Assembly (NCBI GenBank): GCA_031761405.1
Contig: JASEVX010000010.1
Span: 11,068,833 to 11,132,832, forward strand
DNA from: Serripes groenlandicus
Taxonomy: Eukaryota > Mollusca > Bivalvia > Cardiida > Cardiidae
Length of the DNA: 64,000 bases
Direction of reading: 5' to 3'
The position numbers and the translations under genes were made by a program. Shown piece by piece: positions 45,010-55,488 of the stretch. The notes beneath the pieces were generated by a model. That model saw nothing but the letters and a program-made list of their open reading frames with translations. It was not told where the DNA came from and searched no databases. Positions within the stretch are counted from its first letter, which is position 1; every line of letters begins with the position of its first letter.

Positions 45010-45155
45010 CCAAAGATTGAATGGATCATCCATTTCTACAGCTACTGTGCAAGCTTGTGGTTCAAGTATCAATAATACAGATGATTTGTATGATCTGATG
45101 TATACGTATTCCTTTTTAACTGACATTTATGGATTGAGCTTTTTAGGACTTCGAT
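45010..45155 (+). CDS. SEA domain exon 3, copy 1, with GSS cleavage-type site
   Basis: The acceptor is CATTTTAG and the donor GTAAGT, 146 bp, phase 2 to 1. After completing Phe it reads Q-R-L-N-G-S-S-I-S-T-A-T-V-Q, then S-I-N-N-T-D-D-L-Y-D-L-M-Y and F-L-T-D-I-Y-G-L-S-F. Known: many SEA domains self-cleave between Gly and Ser of G-S-V-V-V; here the site is G-S-S-I-S, a looser match, so cleavage is uncertain. N-G-S and N-N-T are N-glycosylation sequons. The exon also carries one Cys. Confidence 0.85.
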
Positions 45156-45310
45156 GTAAGTGAATGAGTGGTATTTAAATTACCTGTGTACCTTATTCTT
45201 TTGTCTGTTGTAAACGAGTTGAAGTACTTCATTTCAAAACTAAAGCCCTGTTAAATAACTGCCCGTTTTGACTTAAACCTTCTCCTTTTAAAACCTTTTG
45301 CTGCCTCTGA

Positions 45311-45590
45311 GCAGAGCCTCGGTAGCTCAGACAGCTGCCCGCATGCTGTCAATCCAGGGGTTCTGAGTTCGCATCCCATCTCGGCCAACATTCTTTCCAA
45401 CGTTTGACATGTATTCGTATTTTACCAATCATCTAGCATTTTATGTGGAAAAGCAGCCAGTTTCTTGGAAAGTATGTTGTTTGGATTACTGGTGTTAGAA
45501 AGCTAGGAAGTACATAAGAAGGTGAAGTGACCGCTGTGATATGACTGAGACATTGTTGAAAACAGTGTTAAGCCCAAAATAAAACAATTA
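45311..45590 (+). mobile_element. SINE (AGCCTCGGTAGCTCAGACAG head)
   Basis: An A-box-like GGTAGCTCAGACAGC and B-box-like GGGTTCTGAGTTCGCATCCC lead into GGAAAAGCAGCCAGTTTCTT and the tail CCGCTGTGATATGACTGAGA..ACAGTGTTAAGCCC. The copy is at about 59778-60057. Confidence 0.75.
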
Positions 45591-45997
45591 ATTTGATGCC
45601 TCTTAGGCATACGACTTTGAACTTATTGTGGCAAATAAAGAAATTGCTCATCATGAGCAATTTCTCAATTTGCCACCATGTTTTCAATTCTGCTAAATAA
45701 TTATACTTACTTTCATAGAGATTTTTGACATATAACAAGATGTTCTCAAAGTTATCTGTTACATATTTCTTGTATGTGGGAAATAGCTCTTAAATGGTCA
45801 TCTACTGACAAACCAAGTTGAATATTTAAAAAGCCTGGCTGATCAACAGTTTCTTATCACTTTCCTGCATACCACAAATCTGTAGCAGAAGACTTTGAAA
45901 ATACTTTGACAAAAATATGGAAAACCTCTGTGAATCAAAGTTTATTCTTTGGATAGAGTTGAAAACATTGTGGCAAATAGAGAGATTTATCATTTTT

Positions 45998-46040
45998 AGC
46001 TCGACTATTCGAAGAATATGAGAGCTATACTACTCACCCT

Positions 46041-46078
<38 letters not shown>

Positions 46079-47566
46079 CGTCACACTTTGGTTAAGGTTT
46101 TGCATGCAAGTTCTTAAATACTACATGTATTGCATTGAAACTTTCTACAACCCTACCAAATCATCACACCAATGTAGATTATCAAGTTAGATAACTCTAT
46201 CCTGCATTTTATGCAAGTTATGGCCCTTTTTTACTTAGAAATTCTGGTTAAAGTTTTGCGTGCAACTAAAGTAAGAGTCCATATCTCAGTATTTAATTGA
46301 TGCATTGTATTGAATCTTTATACAGCACTACCCAACTATCACACCTATGTAGATTATCAAGTTAGATAACTCTATCCTGCATTTTATGCAAGTTATGGCC
46401 CTTTCTTAACTTAGAAATTCTGGTTAAAGTTTTGCGTGCAACTAATTTAAGAGTCCATATCTCAGTATTTACTTGATGCATTGCATTGAAACTTTCAACA
46501 ACCCTACCCAACTATCACACCTGTGTAGATTATCATCTAAGATAACTCTATCCTGCATTTTATGCAAGTTATGGCCCTTTTTTACTTAGAAATTCTGGTT
46601 AAAGTTTTGCGTGCAACTTAATTAAGAGTCCATACCTCAGTATATACATGATGCATTGCATTGAATCTTTATACAACCCTACTTAAGTATCACACCTATG
46701 TAGATTATCAAGTAAGATAACTCTATCCTGCATTTAAGGCAAGTAATGGCACTTTTTTTACTTAGAAATTCTGGTTAAAGTTTTGCGTGCAACTAAATTA
46801 AGAGTCCATATCTAAGTATTTACTTGATGCATTGCATTGAAACTTTCTACAACCCTACCCAACTATTACACTTATGTAGATTATCAAGTATGATAACTCT
46901 ATTCTGCATTTTATGCGAGTTATGGCCCTTTTTTTACTTAGAAATACTGATTAAAGTTTTGCGTGCAACTAAATTAAAAGTCCACGTCTCGGTATATACT
47001 TGATGCATTCCATTGAACCTTTATACAACCCTACCCAACTATCACACCTATGTAGAATATCAAGTTAGATAACTCTATCCTGCATTTTATGCAAGTTATG
47101 GCATTTTTTTAACTTATAAATTCTGGTTAAAGTTTTGCGTGCAACTAAATTAAGAGTCCATATCTCAGTATTTACTTGATGCATTGCATTGAAACTTTCT
47201 ACAACCCTACCCAACTATCACACCTGTGTAGATTATCAAGTATGATAACTCTATCCTGCATTTTATGCAAGTTATGGCCTTTTTGGACTTAGAAATTTAA
47301 GTTAAAGTTTTGCAACTACATTTATAGTGTAATCTCAGTAACAGCTTGAAAAATTGTATTGAAACTTTATACAACCTTTCCCAATTGCACAACTATAAAC
47401 ACAACCAATTAAGATAACTCTATCCTGTATATGGTTCAAATTGTTGCCCTTTTTTTACTTAGAAATTATGGTTAAAGGTTTGCATGCAACTACATTAGAG
47501 TCCATTATCTCAGTAACTTAAATAAGCGGTGGAATAGTCGAGCACGCTGTCCTCCGACAGCTCTTG
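45998..47566. mobile_element. Helentron/pearl-like non-autonomous element, copy 1 only
   Basis: It begins AGCTCGACTATTCGAAGAAT and ends with GGAATAGTCGAGCACGCTGT then CCTCCGACAGCTCTTG. The inner GCTCGACTATTC/GAATAGTCGAGC pair is a subterminal inverted repeat, and GCTGTCCTCCGACAGC is a 3' hairpin. Inside are a (GGCGTC)6 block (46041-46076) and a 176-bp tandem array. Insertion was into a run of seven T (empty site 60460-60466), leaving five T on each side. These features fit Helentron-associated elements of molluscs; that class is inferred. No Rep/helicase is encoded. Confidence 0.82.
46100..47520 (+). repeat. 176-bp tandem array inside the element
   Basis: AGAGTCCATATCTCAGTATT recurs at 46274, 46450, 46625, 46801, 46976 and 47153 (steps of 175-177). 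Each unit has TTGATGCATTGCATTGAAAC, ACACCTATGTAGATTATCAA, AACTCTATCCTGCATTTTAT and GGTTAAAGTTTTGCGTGCAA, ending GCAACTAAATTA. About seven full units plus degraded ends. Confidence 0.92.
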
Positions 47567-48871
47567 TTTTTGTCACGATGTTTAATCATTTGATTGAGTT
47601 GAAAACAGTGTGGCAAAAGGAGAAATTTGTGATTCTTTTTGTCACAATGTTTAATTTTTGGATAGATTTAAGGAAAAATTGATCATTTTCTTTGTCACAG
47701 TATTCAATCTTTGGATAGTTTTGAAAACAGTGTGGCAAAAGGAGAAATTGATCTTTTTTTCTCAAAATGTTTTCAAAAGTTGTCTGCTGCAGAGGCGTCA
47801 GAAAGAGTTATTGAAGCAAGAGAAACTGCCCCAACACCCCGACATTTTTTCTTGATTACTGAAGAACATTGAAAACTAAAATAAAATAAACAATGCTGGA
47901 ATGGGATGTGCAATGTTTTACTCTATTTACCCTTCCCCAATCCAACAAATCTACATCAGACGACATTTTTCTAAAATCGTTCTAAGAAACTGTGTATGGG
48001 TCAGTGGCCTACATATCACTTTTGAATAAACTGTAAGCTTAAAGTATTATCACTATTATAGATCCATAAAACAGCTTTTACACGTTAAATAAGCATACCT
48101 CACGCTAAACGGATCACTTTTAACGTCAAATGACGTGGATGTTTTTTAAAATATCTCTCACTATTTTTCAAAGTATAAGCCCTTATATTGAATGCATTTT
48201 CTGTGGCGCTCTTGTTATAAATGTCTTCTGGCTAATTTCAATTCCTGTTCTAAATCAAATCTGCGACCTCATAATTCAGCATTTAATCTTGGACATACAC
48301 TCAAGTACATAGGTACAATGTCGGAACTATTATGCGGACGTTGCAGTCTTTCATATCCAATGAAATCAATTGTTAATAAAGTGTCTACAGTCAGATGTGC
48401 AGGAGCGTTGTCTTAGTGAAATATAAAATTCTGAATTTTACATTCAAAACATTTTTTTTTTCTAATGGCGTTCATTAAAAGTATCTATTATACCTGCAAT
48501 GACAAAGATAAGATATTTTTTTACTTTCCGAAAGAATATATTTAGGGATTAATACATAACATAGGAAGAAGGTTTTAAAATTATAGTAATTATCATAAAG
48601 ATAACTTGCCTTTTCATATTCTAGATGTTATCAAAGTCACTTGCTGCATTTCGCAAACAAAGATCCTATTCATGATGAAGAAAATGTGCCTTTGTGCAGC
48701 TGGATCCGGATCTTCACTGGTTGCCATCTTGATTTATAAAACCTATCCAACAATGTGTGTATATATATGTTTGATTGTTAGTGATATAATCATTTCAAAA
48801 CATTACAGGATTTTCATCCCTTGTTGTATTAACCTTATTCAAGCTGTAATACAAACCTTTCTTTTTTCCAG

Positions 48872-48913
48872 TGACTGATAGGTCTCCAGTAGCATTGACT
48901 ACAAATTTCTCTT
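48872..48913 (+). CDS. 42-bp linker exon, copy 1
   Basis: The acceptor is TTTTTTCCAG with a long pyrimidine tract, the donor GTAAGT. It reads L-T-D-R-S-P-V-A-L-T-T-N-F-S in phase 1-1, taking the last base of the SEA exon and leaving T, which forms TGT (Cys) with the next exon. N-F-S is an N-glycosylation sequon. The strong splice sites, correct phase and exact conservation in copy 2 support it in spite of its size. Confidence 0.75.
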
Positions 48914-48950
48914 GTAAGTAGTACACCCCATATTTAACATTTCTTACATG

Positions 48951-49065
48951 TATATCGAGGGCTTGGCGTGAAACGGTTGTAACTCAAAACCTATTTTGAA
49001 AACCCTGGATTAGAGGCAATTGTTACCCTTTTGTAAACAATGCAAATGTAGGTGCCATTGCTCAG
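48951..49065. mobile_element. Half of MITE family B
   Basis: TATATCGAGGGCTTGGCGTG to GGTGCCATTGCTCAG matches the first half of the element at 954-1206, then stops at its centre of symmetry. The counterpart is 61862-61976. Confidence 0.75.
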
Positions 49066-50214
49066 ATCACTTGGCTGAACCTACAGTACTCAAACTTGGT
49101 AGGGAGGTTTGGCATGAACATTAGGTGACCACTACTGGGTTTTTTTTTAGGTCATCCTTCAAATATTGTTTTACAAACATCTCCTGTTTCTAAAGATGTA
49201 CCATCATTCTGCCTAGATGTTTTCTAATATGTCGGCTGCAGTTATATTGTGTGTTGAAAGGCGTTCTTTATTTTAAATTCATTTGTAGATCCTACTACCT
49301 AGCTCTTGCTAACTATTTTACCTTTATAAGCATCTGTTGAAAAATCTACAAAATCTTACCAGACATGTTGTTTAATAAAGCATAACTTGCGAGCTCATGT
49401 GTTGATTTACCATTGCGTTAGAAGATCATTTTTACCAAAGATCTGCACTTCAGAAACAATTGGTTACAGTTTGAAAAAGAAAATTACATGAATGTTCCTA
49501 AGTTGATTCTTAACAATACTCCTTTGGGGCATGTTGATTGGTTATTAAAACAAAGCCGTAAGGAGTTTGTTACATGTGTTTTAAGTGGCTGAAGAGATAA
49601 CATAAATAAAATATATCTTTTAAGAACTACTGGCCTTACACTTAAACGAAATTATGTTCATATTTCTTTTGAAGACCTTGTATCAGATTCCTTTATGAGA
49701 TCCTTCGGCATGTGTTGGTGTTAAGTCAACCCATTCTTCCTTAACTTAATTCTTTTCCACTTGCAGACACCTTTTGATGCATCTGCAACAGAAAACTTGA
49801 AAACATCGAGGCAGTTGGAGAAGTTGCTCAAAATGATCAATTCTATTCAATAATTAGTTTTCATTTTTATGATTTTGACCCCAGTTGAAAACATTGGTAC
49901 AAAAGGATAAATTGATCATTATGAGCAATTTCTTCCTTTGCCACAATGTTAACAAAAGTCTTCTGCTGGTCAGGCACCAGGATGCATCTATATGTGAGAA
50001 AGAGTTAAAAAGCGTTCAATGGATGGTTTTGATATTGAGTTTAAAGCACGATCAGAGTTGTGTTAGCGGTCAACTTGTATAAGGCAGCCACTTGAAGATT
50101 AACCATAACAATAATACCTTCTTTATTTGACTTGTATTATGCTGTCATATGTGTTCAGCAGTAAAATGTTGACTCTCCTGCTGGCGGCTACTTTGGCCAG
50201 TTGTTGTATGTTGT

Positions 50215-50387
50215 TTCTGCAGCAGACTTTGAACATATTTTGTCAAAAAAAGGAAAATATCTGAAATTGAATGGATAACCTATGACTAAAAGCTCGTTTT
50301 GAGCAATTTTTTCTTTTGTCACTTTGTTTTCAAAAAGCCGTCTGCTGCAGAGGCGTCAGAAAGCGTCTATATGAGGGAAAGGGTTAA
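50215..50387. mobile_element. MITE family D abutting the LDLa splice acceptor
   Basis: Only the right half is well preserved: AAAGCCGTCTGCTGCAGAGG, GTCAGAAAGCGTCTATATGA and GGGAAAGGGTTAA (ending 50387). The next nine bases, TAATTTCAG, are the acceptor of the LDLa exon, so the branch-point region must lie within MITE sequence. Confidence 0.75.
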
Positions 50388-50396
50388 TAATTTCAG

Positions 50397-50621
50397 GTCC
50401 TTTTGAATATCATACCTGTACAAGCGGACTGTTCTGTATCCCATATTCCTTCTTCTGTAATGGTGTTGACGACTGTAGTGATGCCGGTGACGAGCACTAC
50501 TTGCTTTGTAATTATACAACAAACTCGGATGTACCTACGACAGTACCTACGACCCCGGGTAGAAATATAACAAATACAACACCAACAATAACAACAGTAT
50601 CAACAACAACAACATCTCAAG
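50397..50621 (+). CDS. LDLa domain with Thr-rich tail, copy 1
   Basis: The acceptor is AATTTCAG and the donor GTACAT, 225 bp, phase 1-1. It reads (C)-P-F-E-Y-H-T-C-T-S-G-L-F-C-I-P, F-F-C-N-G-V-D-D-C-S-D-A-G-D-E and L-L-C. With the first Cys encoded across the preceding intron, all six cysteines are present. N-G-V-D-D-C-x-D-x-G-D-E gives the calcium-binding acidic cluster. A mucin-like tail follows (T-T-V-P-T-T-P-G, T-T-V-S-T-T-T-T-S-Q) with N-Y-T, N-I-T and N-T-T sequons. Known: LDLa modules bind calcium and protein ligands. The ligand here is unknown. Confidence 0.92.
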
Positions 50622-50917
50622 GTACATTTACATACATTTATTTTGTTATATCCTTCATTCTATAATAATATTTCTCTCACATTTAAATTAATTTTCTTAA
50701 AACAAATGACTTAGAAATATTGTCGAAAAAAAGACAAAAACCTTTCTGACACCTCTGCATCAGACAGCTTTTGAAAACATGGTGGCAAATGGAGAAGTTG
50801 CCCATGATTTATTCAATTATTTAAATTCAATTCATACAGGTTTACCATACTGTTTATCAAACTTGGCAGGAAAATAAATTAGGAAAATAAATATTTTCAT
50901 TAAAAAACCTGCTATTG

Positions 50918-51145
50918 TTAACACTTTCCCACTCATAGACCCTATCGGATGCCTGTGCAGCAAACAGCTTTTGAAAACATTGTGGCCAAAGGAGAAATTG
51001 CTCACAACGAGAAATGTCCTCTTTTGCTACACTTTTTCGAACTCTTTTCAGTACTTATACATTAATTTATAGAATTTGCCGTGCTTTTTGCCTCGACACT
51101 TTCAAAGTCGTCTGCTCAGATTGGTTGTATGTAAGAAAGTGTTAA
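50918..51145. mobile_element. MITE family D, TTAA-flanked
   Basis: It opens TTAACACTTTCCCACTCATA and closes TGTATGTAAGAAAGTGTTAA; the centre is GGCCAAAGGAGAAATTGCTC. The rest of this intron up to 51415 is another family D remnant (about 51290-51415), in which the duplication junction lies. Confidence 0.8.
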
Positions 51146-51672
51146 TTATTCTTTGCTTTGTTATATTGATCTTCAATTCTGCTGATACATTTTGACTTAC
51201 CCGTACAGACGACCTATGAAGTTATTACTGTAAAAGGAGAAATTGCTCATAATAATACTTCTACTTTCGTTTATATAGATTATCCTCATACTACAATTCT
51301 GCAGCAGATGACTTTGAACATATTTTGTCAAAACATAGAAAATCTCAATAATTGAATGGATAACCTATGACAAAAAGTGGAAAACATTGTGACAAAAGGA
51401 GAAATTGCACGTTTTGACAAAAGGAGGAATTGTTTGTCATGATCAATATTTGTTCCATTTTTCACAACATTGTTCAACTCTTATTAATATGAACTATCAT
51501 TCATGGGGGTTTTCCATAACCTTTTACCTTACTATGTTTTAAAGTCATCTGCTGCAGATGAAAGTCGGAACAGTTTAAGTTTACCCTTTATTATTTAACT
51601 GTTTACCTCATTGAATATTTAAGAGTCGTCTGCATTGAACATATCTGTGGCAAAAAGTGTTCATCTTGAAAC

Positions 51673-51676
<4 letters not shown>

Positions 51677-51715
<39 letters not shown>
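51677..51715. repeat. (AT)n microsatellite, longer than in copy 1
   Basis: About 38 bases of alternating AT against about 14 at 37516-37529 in copy 1. It is a length difference that arose after duplication. Confidence 0.9.
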
Positions 51716-51719
<4 letters not shown>

Positions 51720-52246
51720 ATAGCTAGAGTTAACAATTAACAACTTTGTGGGAAAATGAAAAATTAGTTGTTTTAAGCAACATTCTGCTCTTTTATGATT
51801 TGTTTTAGTTCACATGAGCTTGAAGTGCTCATGGTGAGGTTTAAGGATCCTTGGATGTCGATAGGATGTCTGCTGATGTCCGTTTTCTCTCTACAGTCTC
51901 TTTAAATGACATCTCCTTATCAACATTGCAAATTTAAACCTTTCCAATGCTATAACAACCTTCGTCTAACATTCTTGTAAAGTTAAGGCTTATTTTCCTT
52001 GTACGGTATATAGGAAATAGTTTACAAGGTCTTCTTGTCCTAAATTATAGGCCCAATACAAAAACGATTTATCACAAATGTTCTCATTTTGACCCTCTAC
52101 AATGATTGTGCAAATGATTCCAATCCGTGGGGCTGGGCCCGTTTTCCTTGTATGTATAGAATCAAATCTTTGAAAACTATCGAAGTTCTATTAAATCAGG
52201 CGAGCAATATAGGGCAAATATGATACTCTTGTTTATATGTTTGTCT

Positions 52247-52515
52247 GCCCGGCCGGGTAGCTCAATTGGTAGCGTATCTGACTCGTGATCTGGAGGTCAC
52301 GGGTTCGATACCTGGTTGCGGCGACATTCTTTCGGGCGATTTTTTCCATTGCCTCTCACCTCTGATCTATGTGAGAAAGTAGTCAGTGGCTTCGAAAGAA
52401 TGTTGTGTAAGTACTGGTGTGGGAAAGCCAGGAAAACATGGGTAGGTGCACTGACCGCCGTGATATGACCAAAGCTGTTGAAAGCGGCGTTAAACTCCAA
52501 ACAAACAAAAACAAA
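52247..52515 (+). mobile_element. Young SINE, copy 2 only, 11-bp target duplication
   Basis: The head GGGTAGCTCAATTGGTAGCG (A box) and CACGGGTTCGATACCTGGTT (B box) is intact. The body is GAGAAAGTAGTCAGTGGCTT and CCAGGAAAACATGGGTAGGT. The tail is CTGACCGCCGTGATATGACC..GCGGCGTTAAACTCC plus a CAAA-rich end. TATGTTTGTCT flanks both sides (52236-52246 and 52516-52526); copy 1 has a single TATGTTTGTCT at 38050-38060. Confidence 0.95.
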
Positions 52516-53590
52516 TATGTTTGTCTAGATGTTAAATCCTTTCCCTCACGGAACAAATCTGCAGCGGACGACTTTAACAAATATAACAAGGCAAATATCT
52601 GAAGGATCTCTATAAATGAAAGTATAATCATTGAAAAGAGTGAACACATTTTGACAAAAGAAGAAATTGCTCATGGTGGTCTGATTCAGAGGCATCATAA
52701 AGCATCTGTATGTAGGAAAGGGTTAAACTTTGTCTGCTGTAGATTGGTTGTACATGTATGTGAATAATAGATAAACCCCGTAGCAGGTATACAACTTTAC
52801 GAGTTGTCTACTGGATATTCTAACGAATGATTGGGGTTTGAAACAGATTAACAATTGTGCGGGTCTGATTGTCAAATTTGTTGTATGTGGGAAAGGGTCA
52901 CATGTTGTTTGTTTCAAGGGAAATACTCAATTTCTGTCGAAGCTGAATTAATATTGATTTATATTACACCCAGGATGAAGCAAGTTCTTACAATATATTA
53001 ACCTTTTTCCACATACAACAAATCGGCAGCAGACGACTTTGAAAACATGGTGACAAAAACCTGAAAAAATCTCCATAAAAGATATCTTATTTGTTATTAA
53101 AAAGTTGAAAACATTGTGGTCAAAGGAGACATTTCTCATCAGCTCGTCATGAGCAATTCCAGCTTTGGCCACAAATGTTTCAAAAGTCGTCTGCTGCTTT
53201 TGCGTCAAAATGCGTCTGTAGGTGGTAAAGGGTTAGGTAGACAATCTTCATGTCTGATTCCTCAGTAATCATTATGAGCAACGTCTCCTTTTGCCACAAT
53301 GTTTTTAATTATATTCTATAATTAAATATTCATTAATAAAGAGATTTTCCTTATGTTTGATCAGATGTTTTGAAAGTCGTCTGCTGCAGATTTGTTACAG
53401 ATTTGTTGTAAGATGGAAAGGCTTAACCATTACAGGCACTGAGTATATTGAGAGATCACACAGTATGACCCCGAACTAACAGGAATCAATCCCGGGACTA
53501 AAGAGCCTATTTCTCCAGTCTAATTGTGATGACTTGACGTATAGAATATCGTACAGTTTCATGTAAAACTACCCTTTCTTTTGTTTATAG

Positions 53591-53716
53591 CATTACCAAC
53601 AACAGAACCAACTTTTCCACTATCACCATCCACAACAGCCACAGCATCAGCCACAACAGCCACAACAACGATAACACCAACCACAACACCAGCCCCCGTG
53701 ATGAACTGCAGTTCAG
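53591..53716 (+). CDS. Mucin-type Thr-rich exon, copy 2
   Basis: One base differs from 39125-39250: the segment T-A-T-S-S-A is T-A-T-A-S-A here (TCA to GCA). Splice sites and phase are identical. It would connect the Thr-rich tail of the first LDLa exon to the second SEA domain, giving a longer O-glycosylated spacer. Confidence 0.85.
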
Positions 53717-53769
53717 GTAAATATTTGAATCTGTTTAACACTACGTTTTAACCTCTTTTCCACATGCAG

Positions 53770-53817
53770 ACAATCATCAGCCACAACACCAGGCCCCTGT
53801 GATGAACTGCATTTCAG
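53770..53817 (+). CDS. Possible 48-bp mini-exon, copy 2
   Basis: Identical counterpart of 39304-39351, with the same CACATGCAG acceptor and GTAAAT donor and phase 1-1. The same doubts apply: it may be only debris from repeated copying of the mucin exon end. Confidence 0.33.
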
Positions 53818-55375
53818 GTAAATTATTGAATGTGTTTTACACTACTTCTTAACCTTTAACAACACCAGCCCCTGTGATGAAATGTATTTCATGTTAGTTT
53901 TTAAATGTGTTTTACACCACCTTTTAACATTTTCACACAATCAGACATCACCAGCCACAACACCAGCCCCTGTGATGAACAGCACTTCAGGTAAAATGTT
54001 GAATATGTTTTAATCTTCTCCTACATGAAGACTCAATTTGACACATCTGCAGCAGACAACATTTGAAAGACTTGTTGGAGAAGGAACAATGGTTCAGAAA
54101 AAAAAAATTCTCCATTTGCCAAAATAATCTTTTAAATAAATATACTTTCATTTATAGACATTTGACTCACTTGCTTTCATGTGTTCAAAGTCATTGGCTG
54201 CACATTTATTGTATGTGAGAAAGGGCTAACATAATTAACGAAGACCATTATCCTGATTAGAATTAATATTATAATAACCTGTAGTTTCTGGTTAGTTTAA
54301 GCAGAGTTTGATTGATTGGGGTTTAACGCCGTTTTCAATAATAGCTTAGTCATGTCACGGTGGTCAGTTGACCTACTCTTTTGTTTCCTGGCTTTTGCAC
54401 CAGTACTCCACACAACAGTCTTTCCATGCAACTGGCTGCTTTTCTACACAGACTGTTAGCTCATTGGTGGAAGATGAATGACGCTTGTAACAGTAACCTT
54501 TGTCAAACGTCAGAAATAATGTCGGCCGAGCTGGGGTTCAAACTCACAAACCCTGGATTGACAGCCCACATCCCTACCGACTCAGCTACCGCGGCTCCTG
54601 TTTTCAAAGAGACCACAACCTTTGGGCGTATCGCTTACCCACATGTTGGCTCCTTCTGACAGTTTACAACAGACGACTTTTGTCAAAACGTTTCCTACTC
54701 AATTGAGTGATTATATTTTCATTTACAGATTAATCCATATTTGTACCTGGATAATTTCTAAGTCTTCTGCAGATTTGATGTAAATGGGAAAGGGTTAATG
54801 CATTCCTAGCAAACGTTTGAACAAAGGAAAGAGCCACCATTTCACATTTTAAACATGTTTAGTTTGACCAGGCTGCGACCTAACTCATATCATGCTGTAT
54901 ACGATTTATACACATCATTTGCGTCTGCTTTTAATCAAGATTGTAAACTACATTTGCAAACAATGCAGACCAAGATATGTGCAGTCTAATTTTGTTTTGC
55001 ACTGTTCGATACTCAGTTATTCTAAGCAAGACTTGCCACATTATGCTGTATATTTTTATCTATATGTTTTCTACGTCGTCTGCTGCTGATTTGTTGTTTG
55101 TGTGAAATGGTTAACCTTTAATATACAAAGACTTTGAACTGTTATGAACAAATATTGTCCATACAAATATGCACTCTGTAGTTGTCATTTAGTTTTCCCA
55201 AATACAACAGATCTACAGCAGACGACTTTTAAAACACCTAGGCAAAAATGTGAATTATCTTTATTTATAAATGACAGTTCAAGTTAAAAAACATTATGAT
55301 TTATTGTTTGTTGGAAAAGGTAAAATTGAAAAGAGTGTTTTTGTTTGTAAAGGCTATTTTGACTCTTTCTTGCAG
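53818..55375 (+). other. Intron, copy 2 counterpart of 39352-40908
   Basis: Same contents as in copy 1: two dead mucin-exon ends, the minus-strand SINE (about 54317-54599) and family D remnants. Confidence 0.6.
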
Positions 55376-55488
55376 GTGAAAATCTGGTTGAGTTATGGGT
55401 CTCACTTCATAGGTACAACTACAGTGCTAACTTACTGAACAGATCGTCTGCAGAGTTCATCCTACAGTCCAAATATTTGAATTCAGTA
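55376..55488 (+). CDS. SEA domain exon 1, copy 2
   Basis: One base differs from copy 1: G-E-N-L-V-E-L for G-E-N-M-V-E-L (ATG to CTG), a conservative change in the first strand. The S-S-A-E-F motif and both N-glycosylation sequons are kept. Phase 1 to 0; donor GTATGT. Confidence 0.85.

Larger units (their letters stand above)
45156..48871 (+). other. Intron after the SEA domain
   Basis: It contains the SINE and the Helentron-like element above, plus family D MITE pieces around 45600-45790, 45860-45997 and 47567-47830, some repeated in tandem (GGATAG.TTGAAAACAGTGTGG). From 47950 to 48860 I see no exon; TTCTAGATGTTATCAAAGTC near 48620 is a MITE remnant rather than a splice site. Confidence 0.5.
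48914..50396 (+). other. Intron before the LDLa exon
   Basis: It carries half of MITE B, AT-rich sequence, a family D MITE (about 49748-50007) and another (about 50215-50387) that ends nine bases before the LDLa acceptor. No exon is seen. Confidence 0.55.
37251..51415 (+). repeat. Tandem duplication, copy 1 (mucin-SEA-LDLa module)
   Basis: Sequence from 37251 recurs from 51416 in the same orientation with about 1% or less difference by eye, through all exons, introns, MITEs and SINEs. The offsets (14165 at the start, 14467 at SEA, 12911 at LDLa) are explained by AT-tract growth, a 280-bp SINE insertion in copy 2, a 1572-bp insertion in copy 1 and a 16-bp insertion in copy 2. The first bases of copy 1 and the sequence before the junction both lie in family D MITE arms. 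Confidence 0.95.
50622..53590 (+). other. Intron spanning the duplication junction
   Basis: It joins the LDLa exon of copy 1 to the mucin exon of copy 2. It holds family D MITEs, the junction at 51415/51416, the (AT)n tract, the copy 2 SINE and the copy 2 version of 37251-39124. Splicing across it keeps phase 1, so the two modules can form one protein. Confidence 0.65.

Noticed and set aside
46041..46076. (GGCGTC)6 as a CpG or regulatory island
   Set aside because: It is an internal part of the Helentron-like element and absent from copy 2, so not a gene control site.
48606..48878. 90-codon open frame with a hydrophobic stretch, also at 61460-61789
   Set aside because: It overlaps a MITE remnant and the intron just upstream of the 42-bp exon. 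The frame is not continued by the exon chain, and the two copies reflect only the duplication.
52258..52330. Functional tRNA gene
   Set aside because: A and B boxes are present, but they belong to a SINE head with its body, tail and target duplications; the same applies to 44580-44650 and 45311-45375.
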